A stretch of 5,424 bases of DNA from UMGS1251 sp036666555. Lineage in GTDB: Bacteria > Bacillota > Clostridia > Lachnospirales > Lachnospiraceae. The notes beneath the pieces are model-generated. The model saw only the letters and a list, made by a program, of their open reading frames with translations. It was not told where the DNA came from and did not search any database. Positions 1-4,833 of this stretch are shown piece after piece (within the stretch, counting starts at the first letter, position 1; the number at the start of each line of letters is the position of its first letter). The stretch spans positions 1 to 5,424 of the forward strand of contig JAVWVS010000053.1 in NCBI GenBank assembly GCA_036666555.1, written 5' to 3'. The position numbers and the translations under genes are program-made.

Positions 1-2
1 TT

Positions 3-47
3 ATTGTAGCTGTTATTGGAGTAGTGATCTTTTGTGGGAATGGGTAG
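3..47 (+). CDS. Possible C-terminal end of an upstream hydrophobic protein (partial)
   Basis: This frame enters from the left edge and reads IVAVIGVVIFCGNG before a TAG stop. The run of Ile/Val/Ala/Gly looks like the end of a membrane-spanning helix, so this may be the last residues of a small membrane protein of the same element. A second frame (2-100) is also open from the edge, but its product is rich in Cys and Trp and less protein-like. With only 14 residues visible, neither family nor function can be named. Confidence 0.3.
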   Translation: MVAVIGVVIFCGNG

Positions 48-79
48 AAGGCAATTTTAAACAGTTGAACGGAGGAAAA

Positions 80-170
80 ATGAAAAAATTTAATTTATGA
101 ATCGATTCAGCACCTGCGGGATGAGATTAAAAACCGTATCATTGATAAAAAAAATAGTGCTGTTTTGTAA
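80..170 (+). pseudogene. Small ORF apparently broken by a +1 frame change
   Basis: A good ribosome binding site (GGAGG at 71-75) precedes ATG at 80, but that frame reads only MKKFNL before TGA at 98-100. Skipping one base there enters a frame that runs to TAA at 168-170 and reads ESIQHLRDEIKNRIIDKKNS followed by AVL, a plausible amphipathic, charged helix. The joined product would be about 29 residues. A one-base sequencing or assembly error, a true frameshift mutation, or a programmed +1 shift at TTA-TGA would all give this picture. A third frame (97-174) gives a 25-residue peptide with no better support. Family not recognised. Confidence 0.3.
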
Positions 171-252
171 TTAGCATAAGGGAAACACCATGCTCCATGT
201 CATAAAAAGAAAACAAATGTGGTAAGACAAGCAGAACTGAAGGGATTGAGAT

Positions 253-750
253 ATGGAAAAGAAAATCATTAATTATTTGCAACATAAAGAGGAGCTTTTG
301 TGCTTTACTCAGAAAAAAAAAGAATATATATGGAGAGAATTGCAGCGGCTACAAAGTGATTGTGGAAAAAATGATATTATTGGCAGTGCCATTGGTGGAA
401 GCTCGGAGGGGATTTCATCTGGCATCGGGGGGTATGCTTCTGATTTGTCTAAAGTGCTGTTAGATTGTAATGCAACTTTAGAACAACGAAAAGAAAGTTA
501 TGAAGACTACCTGTTGGAAACCATTAAAGAAGAAATCGATATCATTGAAACGTGGAAATTTTTTACACAGTTAGAGATGCAAGAGTATCAAATATTAAAT
601 GCTTTGTATATTGAAAACCAAACATGGGAAGCAATTGCATATGACTTTAAGCTTTCCATCCGTACCATTGGACGTATCCGGGCAAAAGCCATTAAAAAAA
701 TTGTTGAAAAATTAGAAAAATTTCATCGGGAATCAACCGTGTTGATTTAA
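253..750 (+). CDS. Sigma-70 region-4-like / phage-type transcriptional regulator
   Basis: A predicted 165-residue DNA-binding protein. The C-terminal part (about residues 108-153) reads as a helix-turn-helix of the sigma-70 region 4 type: an EYQILNALYIENQTWEAIA segment, then a turn, then a recognition helix around SIRTIGRIRAKAIKKI. The N-terminal part is helical and charged (1-40), with an unusual Gly/Ser stretch at 41-61 (IGSAIGGSSEGISSGIGG). The size and layout fit the ArpU/RinA-like or DUF1492-like regulators of Gram-positive phages and conjugative elements, which activate late or transfer genes; I infer this from the HTH and length. The start is supported by an in-frame TGA two codons upstream and by AAGGG at 240-244, 8 bases before the ATG. 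It is the first clear gene of a run of same-strand genes reaching parB, so it could be encoded with the functions it controls. The exact family is uncertain. Confidence 0.65.
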   Translation: MEKKIINYLQHKEELLCFTQKKKEYIWRELQRLQSDCGKNDIIGSAIGGSSEGISSGIGGYASDLSKVLLDCNATLEQRKESYEDYLLETIKEEIDIIETWKFFTQLEMQEYQILNALYIENQTWEAIAYDFKLSIRTIGRIRAKAIKKIVEKLEKFHRESTVLI

Positions 751-785
751 AGAAACCAAACAAAATTGTAAAAGGTGGTGGAAAA

Positions 786-1160
786 ATGAATCATATCATT
801 ACAACAGGAACCCTGTTAAAAGAACCAAATAGAAAAGATATTGACACTTTATTTTTTACAATATTTGATCGTGGGAGAGGGAATGGAGCTTGCTTTTTTC
901 GGTGCAAATTAAAAGGGGAAAAACGAATTACATATTTTATGAAAGAACTAAAAAAAGGGCAGTTTTATATGGTAGAGGGAACACTCTATCAGCGAAAAGA
1001 AACAACAAACCAGGGAGTATTCTCTTTAACTTATGTCAATGTGGAGGAAATTACTTCGTTGTCAGTATCAGTAGATGATTTAAACATGAAGCAACTGGAT
1101 CAGATTTATTCCGATTTTTTATTTCCGGAAGAAGTAGCAACTGAAATTCATTCAAAATAG
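786..1160 (+). CDS. SSB-like OB-fold single-strand DNA-binding protein
   Basis: A 124-residue protein that reads like a diverged single-stranded DNA-binding protein. It opens with IITTGTLLKEP, matching the first OB-fold strand and the following G-x-L-x-x-x-P pattern of SSB. A hydrophobic strand follows (FFTIFDRG, 23-30), then FFRCKLKGE (37-45), then the KKGQFYMVEGTLYQR segment (56-70), which matches the SSB signature of a Lys-Gly pair before a strand containing V-E-G. The fold closes with LTYVNVEEI (81-89). The protein ends in EVATEIHSK and lacks the acidic DDDIPF-type tail that recruits partner proteins in chromosomal SSB, which suggests an element-specific version. Start context: AAAGGTGG at 771-778, 7 bases before the ATG. 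It lies 35 bases after the regulator gene and is probably co-transcribed with it. Family assignment is by pattern only. Confidence 0.6.
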   Translation: MNHIITTGTLLKEPNRKDIDTLFFTIFDRGRGNGACFFRCKLKGEKRITYFMKELKKGQFYMVEGTLYQRKETTNQGVFSLTYVNVEEITSLSVSVDDLNMKQLDQIYSDFLFPEEVATEIHSK

Positions 1161-1201
1161 AAAGGTTTCCATCTGGGAAAAGGTGGAGAAAAGAGGAAAA
1201 A

Positions 1202-1489
1202 ATGGTAGGAAAATATGTGATTGTTAGAGGGGATAGATCGGGAATATTTGCAGGAATATTAAACGCAAGAAATGGACAAGAAGTTGTTTTAACAGATTGT
1301 AGAAGAATTTGGTATTGGGAAGGCGCGTGTAGCCTCTCCCAACTAGCTGTTGATGGTACAAAAAGAAAAGAAGGCTGTAAATTCACTGTAACGGTAGATG
1401 AGATCATGATATTAGATGTGCTTGAAATCATACCGTGTACGACGAAAGCAGAAAAATCAATCAAAGGTGTCCACGTATGGAAAAGCTAA
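1202..1489 (+). CDS. DUF6948-like small protein
   Basis: A 95-residue protein with no known biochemical role. It opens with a beta-rich KYVIVRGDRSGIFAG segment, continues with a conserved-looking aromatic core RRIWYWEGACSLSQLA (about residues 34-49), then CKFTVTVDEIMILDVLEIIPCT (residues 59-80), and ends in GVHVWKS. I recognise this combination (YVIVR..GVFAG, RR.WYW.GA.SLSQLA, EIIPCT..A) as the DUF6948 family found in phages and mobile elements of Bacteroidota and Bacillota; this is recalled family knowledge, not a search. The gene starts 41 bases after the SSB-like gene and has AGAGG shortly upstream of its ATG. Its stop TAA runs directly into the ribosome binding site of the next gene, so translation is probably coupled. 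The aromatic WYW core suggests a structured domain, perhaps one binding protein or nucleic acid, but nothing in the sequence decides this. Confidence 0.6.
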   Translation: MVGKYVIVRGDRSGIFAGILNARNGQEVVLTDCRRIWYWEGACSLSQLAVDGTKRKEGCKFTVTVDEIMILDVLEIIPCTTKAEKSIKGVHVWKS

Positions 1490-1503
1490 AGGAGTTTTTA
1501 AAA

Positions 1504-2253
1504 ATGGAGCAGGTAGGATTTGGAACGGGCGCAAGTTTTGGCTTTGGCTTTGGCGATGGTTCTGGCGATGGTTCTGGCGATGGTNNNNNNNNNNNNNNNN
1601 NNNNNNNNNNNNNNNNNNNNNNNNNNNNNNNNNNNNNNNNNNNNNNNNNNNNNNNNNNNNNNNNNNNNNNNNNNNNNNNNNNNNCTGGCGATGGTATTGG
1701 CTATGGTATTGGTGATATTGGCTATGGTACTGGCGGTGACTTTTGCGATGGTGCTGGCGATGGCTATGGCAATGGCTTTGGCAATGGCACTGGTATAAAA
1801 CAAATAGGGAAGAATAGTATCCATGTGATTGATGAGATAGAGACCATTATTTATAGCGTTAGAAATAATATCGCAAAAGGAGCAATCTTAAATCAAGACC
1901 TAACCCTTACCACTTGTTTTATTGTAAAAAACGAGCAGTTGTATGCTCATGGAACAACATTAAAAAAGGCAATGGCTGCAATGGAAGAGAAATTGTTTTT
2001 TAATATGGATGTGGACGAGCGTATCAGTTCATTTTTAAAAGAGTTTGAGTTAAACAAAAAATATCCGGCCAAATTATTTTTTGAATGGCATTTTAAATTA
2101 ACGAGAAGCTGTGAACTAGGTAGGAATTCTTTTGTAAAAAATCATGGGATCAATTTAAAAACGGACCAATTTACCGTAGGCGAATTTATAAATCTGACAA
2201 AGGATGAGTATGGTGGAGAAATTATAAAAAAACTGGAAGAGAAGATCTGCTGA
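1504..2253 (+). CDS. Glycine-rich repeat protein with conserved C-terminal domain (interrupted by assembly gap)
   Basis: The N-terminal third is a tract of four-residue repeats of the form X-G-D/N/Y-G (for example SGDGSGDG, AGDGYGNGFGNG), coded by 12-nt units such as TCTGGCGATGGT. The C-terminal ~150 residues (coding from about 1798) form a normal globular domain: VIDEIETIIYSV, then AKGAILNQDLTLT, a YAHGTTLKKAM helix, DERISSFLKEF, an FFEWHFKLTRSCELGR segment with possible metal- or nucleotide-binding His/Cys, and FTVGEFINLTKDEYGGEI near the end. I recall similar Gly-rich proteins in Clostridia elements, but their function is unknown. A 100-N gap lies inside the repeats, so the real length is unknown; the frame is continuous across the nominal gap. 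Start 1504 is chosen for AAAGGAG at 1488-1494, 9 bases upstream. An in-frame ATG at 1477 with AAAGGTG at 1463-1469 is a credible alternative and would add nine residues (MEKLKEFLK). The gene sits directly upstream of parA. Confidence 0.7.
   Translation: MEQVGFGTGASFGFGFGDGSGDGSGDGXXXXXXXXXXXXXXXXXXXXXXXXXXXXXXXXXXGDGIGYGIGDIGYGTGGDFCDGAGDGYGNGFGNGTGIKQIGKNSIHVIDEIETIIYSVRNNIAKGAILNQDLTLTTCFIVKNEQLYAHGTTLKKAMAAMEEKLFFNMDVDERISSFLKEFELNKKYPAKLFFEWHFKLTRSCELGRNSFVKNHGINLKTDQFTVGEFINLTKDEYGGEIIKKLEEKIC
1537..1797 (+). repeat. 12-nt tandem repeat tract coding X-G-D/N/Y-G
   Basis: The clearest copies are two identical TCTGGCGATGGT units at 1561-1572 and 1573-1584, immediately before the N gap, and CTGGCGATGGT at 1685-1695 immediately after it. 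Diverged units follow (ATTGGCTATGGT, GCTGGCGATGGC, TATGGCAATGGC, TTTGGCAATGGC). The consensus is roughly NNTGGCRATGGY. Because the unit is four codons with no stop in several frames, copy-number change keeps the host gene in frame and alters only its length. The cleanest copies flank the gap, as expected if the assembler failed on near-identical repeats. Confidence 0.85.
1585..1684. other. Assembly gap of 100 Ns
   Basis: Exactly 100 ambiguous bases, the usual placeholder for a scaffold gap of unknown size. It begins at a codon boundary of the glycine-rich gene and ends one base before CTGGCGATGGT, so the missing base there is probably the T of TCT. The nominal length happens to keep the reading frame, but the true number of repeats is not known. 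Confidence 0.95.
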
Positions 2254-2260
2254 TGAAAAA

Positions 2261-2277
2261 TCTTTCGGGGGGAAAGA
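2261..2277 (+). promoter_or_regulatory. Small inverted repeat overlapping the parA ribosome binding site
   Basis: TCTTTC (2261-2266) and GAAAGA (2272-2277) are perfect inverted arms around a GGGGG loop. The right arm overlaps AAGAGGT (2274-2280), the likely parA Shine-Dalgarno, 6 bases before the start codon. A hairpin here could lower parA translation, or the site could be a small operator. Six base pairs, mostly A-T, is weak evidence on its own. Confidence 0.3.
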
Positions 2278-2286
2278 GGTAGTAGT

Positions 2287-3153
2287 ATGAAAACAATCAC
2301 GGTCATTAATTTAAAAGGTGGCGTCGGAAAAAGTGTAAGCATTGAAACATTGGCACATATGTTGGCTACCGTATATGGTCAGCGTGTGTTGACCATTGAC
2401 TTAGATCCACAGGGAAACCTGACATCTGCCTATAGCGATGAGGATTATGTGAAACTTTATTTAAACGGAGTGAGTGGAAAAGAAGAACCGGTGGATGAAT
2501 ATACGGTAGGCAACTTGTTGTTAGATAGCACGTTTGAGATACATAAATGTATTAAGTCAACGAAATATCAAAACGTAGATATTCTGCCATCTAATCTAAC
2601 ATTGGCCCGCGGGGAAGAATTATTAAAAGCGGATATAACAAGCCCACAACAATTTCGTCTAAAAATGCACTTGGAAAAAATAAAAGAGGAATATGATATC
2701 TGTTTGATTGATTGTAGTCCCTCTCTTAGTATTTTAAATATAAATGCACTTACATGTGCCAATGAAGTATATATCCCAACCCGAGTGGATGGGGGAAGTC
2801 TATTAGGAGTTGCAATGACATTAAATCTTATCAAAGAGGTGCAGCAATATGCCATGGGATTGAAAGTAGGTGGTGTGTTTTTTACAGCATTTAACAAACG
2901 GAAACACGTATCAAAAGATGCCTATGCGCTTTTAGCAGCAACCTTGCCTTCTAATATTTTATTGCCAATTACGATAGGCATTACCAAATACTTAGAACTC
3001 AATTCACAAGAGCAAAAACAATTGTTGGAGTTTGATGAACATATGCAGTTAGGTGCAACTAAAAGTTATCTGGAATTAGCACAATATATGTTGGCCAAAA
3101 ATAAAAAGGAATGTCTGATAACGTTAGGATACGAAGGAGGGGGAATGAAATGA
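2287..3153 (+). CDS. parA: ParA-family partition ATPase
   Basis: A 288-residue ParA/Soj-type ATPase, within the usual length for the family. The deviant Walker A box KGGVGKS is at residues 10-16, including the signature first lysine (Lys10) and the catalytic Lys15. The Walker A' segment LTIDLDPQGNLTSA lies at 35-48, and the Walker B-type segment YDICLIDCSPSL at 136-147 with Asp142. There is no N-terminal DNA-binding extension, so this is the short (type Ib or chromosomal Soj-like) form that does not repress its own operon through an HTH. ParA dimerises with ATP, coats DNA nonspecifically, and is released by ParB bound at the centromere, so that element copies move apart. The gene overlaps parB by four bases (ATGA) and is translationally coupled to it. 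Start chosen for AAGAGGT at 2274-2280. The C-terminal residues after about 270 are Lys/Gly-rich and carry the parB ribosome binding site within their coding sequence. Confidence 0.93.
   Translation: MKTITVINLKGGVGKSVSIETLAHMLATVYGQRVLTIDLDPQGNLTSAYSDEDYVKLYLNGVSGKEEPVDEYTVGNLLLDSTFEIHKCIKSTKYQNVDILPSNLTLARGEELLKADITSPQQFRLKMHLEKIKEEYDICLIDCSPSLSILNINALTCANEVYIPTRVDGGSLLGVAMTLNLIKEVQQYAMGLKVGGVFFTAFNKRKHVSKDAYALLAATLPSNILLPITIGITKYLELNSQEQKQLLEFDEHMQLGATKSYLELAQYMLAKNKKECLITLGYEGGGMK
3134..3140 (+). promoter_or_regulatory. parB ribosome binding site inside parA
   Basis: A full AAGGAGG lies within the last codons of parA, 9 bases before ATG at 3150. It decides the start of parB: the upstream in-frame ATG at 3111 lies inside parA and has no comparable site, while the ATG at 3150 overlaps the parA stop as ATGA. 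Confidence 0.75.
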
Positions 3154-4511
3154 GCATGATACAGGGATTGTTATCCAGCACTTCATTAAAATCACTTCAG
3201 AAAGATGGTATGAATCTGGAGTACCTTTTTATTGATGAAATTATACCAAACGAAAAGAACAAGAATCGAAGTATGAATGAGATTGAACGATTGGCGCAGG
3301 AGATCTTTTTCTCAGGATTGGAACAGCCTTTAGTGGTACGACAAGACAAAGATACCTATTTGCTATTGAGTGGCCATCGTCGATTAGCGGCTATTCAGTT
3401 ATTAAGAAGCCAAGGGAAATGGAATTCTGATAAAGTCCCTTGTATTGTCAAAGAACTGGCACAGATTGAGTTGCCGATTTCAGAAGACCTTAAAGAAACG
3501 TTGTCCATGTTGGTCACCAATTCTACAAGGAAAAATACCACAACAGATATTGCAGAAGATTTAAAAAATTGGACCACGATATTCACGGAGTTACGAAACC
3601 AAGGAGTAGAGTATATCCCGATGGGAATTGACGAACAAGGGTGTGAACTTCAAACTACGATTGTAGGAAAACGAACAAGAACCTTGGTATCGGAAGCTAC
3701 CGGCATTGGTGAAACACAAGTAGGACAGTATGAGAAAGTGGAAAAACAAGGTAGTCAAGAGTTAAAAGAAGCATTAAAGAACGAACAACTCTCGGTTGGT
3801 GTAGCAAGTGAGATTGCAACATTGCCGGAAGAAGCTCAAACAGAATTACTGACGCAATCAAAAGATGTGATTTTGACAAAGCCTGCTGTAGCAAAATTCA
3901 AGGAACAACAACAGCTGGAACCATCAGTAGAAGAAATTCAATTTTTTTATAACGAAGCATGTCAGCGGTATGATTTTGATTGGAATCATTTAAAAGAGGA
4001 ACTTATTCAACATTATGGTAAAAGTTACGCCGGAATGGTTCGAGAAGACTTTTCTTGTAAATGTTCGCCAACAAAAATTGCAATTAACAAAAAAGAAGTG
4101 ACTTGGACTAGGTTTGTTGCATTGCTTCGTGATGTTGTTCCAAAGCCGAAAGAAATGAAAGAATTACAACCAAAAGAAGCCCATAAAGAGCATGTGTCAC
4201 AAGTGACACCAACAGAGATAGAAACATTAGAGGGGCAGATGCAGTTAAATGATTATCCAGGAGTGGTCCCATCTGTTTTAGAAAAAGAACTTTTCCAAGA
4301 AGAAAAGCCAGTGGAAATAAAGGAAGAACGAACATTGCAAGTTAGTCAGGTGTCTTTTTTTGAAGATCTTGAATCGATACAAAAAGGGTTAAGTGAACAA
4401 ACAAGGACGCTTGATTCAGCACAAGCACTTACTTACTACAATGCAATCCGTGAATTGGAACTTGTGTTAAATATAGAATCTGTAAATGGTAGCACAGACA
4501 AACTGTCTTAG
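3150..4511 (+). CDS. parB: ParB/Spo0J-like partition protein with long C-terminal extension
   Basis: A 453-residue ParB-family protein, longer than the roughly 280-300 residues of chromosomal ParB. The N-terminal ParB/Srx-like domain covers about residues 23-130: FIDEIIPNEKNKNRS at 28-41, LAQEIFFSGLEQPLVVR at 48-64, the arginine box LLLSGHRRLAA at 71-81 (equivalent to the GERRxRA CTP-binding motif, with His for Glu), and TNSTRKNTT at 123-131 in the place of the third CTPase motif. A helix-turn-helix region follows at about 170-225 (LVSEATGIGETQVGQYEKV, then LSVGVASEIATLP). Residues about 262-330 form a further domain-like segment containing FSCKCSP and EVTWTRFVALL. A low-complexity charged linker and a terminal helix (about 405-445) complete it. 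ParB binds a centromere, spreads as a CTP-dependent clamp, and stimulates ParA. Here it is translationally coupled to parA. The start at 3150 is preferred over 3111 on ribosome binding site grounds. Confidence 0.88.
   Translation: MSMIQGLLSSTSLKSLQKDGMNLEYLFIDEIIPNEKNKNRSMNEIERLAQEIFFSGLEQPLVVRQDKDTYLLLSGHRRLAAIQLLRSQGKWNSDKVPCIVKELAQIELPISEDLKETLSMLVTNSTRKNTTTDIAEDLKNWTTIFTELRNQGVEYIPMGIDEQGCELQTTIVGKRTRTLVSEATGIGETQVGQYEKVEKQGSQELKEALKNEQLSVGVASEIATLPEEAQTELLTQSKDVILTKPAVAKFKEQQQLEPSVEEIQFFYNEACQRYDFDWNHLKEELIQHYGKSYAGMVREDFSCKCSPTKIAINKKEVTWTRFVALLRDVVPKPKEMKELQPKEAHKEHVSQVTPTEIETLEGQMQLNDYPGVVPSVLEKELFQEEKPVEIKEERTLQVSQVSFFEDLESIQKGLSEQTRTLDSAQALTYYNAIRELELVLNIESVNGSTDKLS
4194..4209. promoter_or_regulatory. 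Perfect 16-bp palindrome resembling parS, inside parB
   Basis: GTGTCACAAGTGACAC is a perfect palindrome of two 7-bp arms around AA. With flanking bases, the left half TGTGTCAC matches seven of eight positions of the canonical bacterial parS half TGTTTCAC, and the right half GTGACACC matches six of eight of GTGAAACA. The difference is two extra central bases. It lies in parB codons for H-V-S-Q-V-T-P, in the linker region where sequence is least constrained. A centromere next to or inside its own parAB operon is normal for plasmids and elements. Binding by this ParB is inferred, not shown. Confidence 0.5.
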
Positions 4512-4571
4512 CTATAGTCACTCGTTGTTGTGCACGAATGAATAATATATCACAAATATTAAGCCGTGTAC

Positions 4572-4598
4572 TGCCTCCTGCCTCCATGGTGGGAGGAG
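4572..4598 (+). promoter_or_regulatory. GC-rich hairpin with tandem TGCCTCC
   Basis: TGCCTCC occurs twice in tandem (4572-4578 and 4579-4585). CCTCC at 4581-4585 can pair with GGAGG at 4592-4596 around an ATGGTG loop. The right arm contains a Shine-Dalgarno-like GGGAGGAG, so pairing would hide a ribosome binding site; it is however 16 bases or more from the nearest ATG (4614). There is no downstream T run, so it is not a standard terminator. A related CCTCC hairpin begins just after the last gene. Confidence 0.35.
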
Positions 4599-4613
4599 AA
4601 AGGGGTGTGGACT

Positions 4614-4664
4614 ATGGGAAATGTGTTGAATTTGAGCCAAAGGAAGAAAATGAGTTTTAGGTGA
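4614..4664 (+). CDS. Possible 16-residue leader peptide
   Basis: ATG at 4614 follows AGGGGTG (4601-4607) at a workable spacing and reads MGNVLNLSQRKKMSFR before TGA. It could be a leader peptide or chance. No regulatory pattern such as runs of one amino acid is visible. Reported only because it has a ribosome binding site. Confidence 0.15.
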   Translation: MGNVLNLSQRKKMSFR

Positions 4665-4684
4665 ATAACTGGAAAGGAATATTT

Positions 4685-4777
4685 ATGTATAGCTGGAATA
4701 ACAAGGATAATGAATGGTGGGATAAAGGTCGTTTTGCCTTAATTGCAAGCGAGGCGAATGTAGGGATTACTTCTTGA
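4685..4777 (+). CDS. Possible 30-residue small protein, perhaps truncated
   Basis: ATG at 4685 has AAGGA at 4674-4678 with 6 bases of spacing. The product begins MYSWNNKDNEWWDKGRF and ends ALIASEANVGITS before TGA. The aromatic, charged start and the hydrophobic ALIASEANVGITS segment look more protein-like than random. After the TGA the frame stays open for six codons (RSKLKL) to TAA at 4796-4798. A TGG-to-TGA change at Trp would therefore explain a slightly longer ancestral product. Family not recognised. Confidence 0.35.
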   Translation: MYSWNNKDNEWWDKGRFALIASEANVGITS

Positions 4778-4833
4778 CGGAGTAAATTAAAATTGTAAGA
4801 CCGTATGTTGTTGCGGCAGAATGGAGAGAAATC

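Larger units (their letters stand above)
4512..4833 (+). other. 322-base intergenic region between parB and the DUF6273-like gene
   Basis: This stretch holds no long gene. From left to right there is an AT-rich inverted repeat (TAATAT at 4543-4548 and ATATTA at 4556-4561), a GC-rich hairpin at 4572-4598, a possible 16-residue ORF at 4614-4664, a possible 30-residue ORF at 4685-4777, and a TTGACG hexamer at 4774-4779 with no matching -10 box at normal spacing. I found no clear rho-independent terminator after parB and no convincing sigma-A promoter. The base composition here is mixed, marking the border between the parAB backbone and the next module. Confidence 0.6.

Noticed and set aside
65..94. 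TTGAAC-N18-TTTAAT as a promoter
   Set aside because: The -35 box matches only four of six bases, and the site overlaps a ribosome binding site and start codon.
1166..1180. TTTCC-ATCTG-GGAAA inverted repeat between the SSB-like and DUF6948-like genes
   Set aside because: Five-base stem, mostly A-T, no T run; expected by chance in this composition.
1051..1464. 137-codon minus-strand open frame
   Set aside because: It covers the DUF6948-like gene, which has family motifs and a ribosome binding site; the antisense product has none.
1537..1797. Tandem repeats as iterons or a parC-type centromere upstream of parA
   Set aside because: The repeat period is exactly four codons and varies at codon level, so coding explains it. 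The spacing is also shorter than common iterons. Not excluded, but not needed.
1416..1824. Long open frames through the glycine repeat in two other plus-strand frames and on the minus strand
   Set aside because: A 12-nt repeat without stops keeps several frames open automatically. The other products (Trp/Arg or Ala/Met/Leu runs) are low complexity and lack the continuous globular C-terminal domain.
4543..4561. TAATAT/ATATTA inverted repeat after parB as a terminator
   Set aside because: The stem is all A-T and has no T run, so it would not terminate efficiently.
4774..4802. TTGACG as a -35 box for the last gene
   Set aside because: No TATAAT-like hexamer at 16-18 bases downstream.
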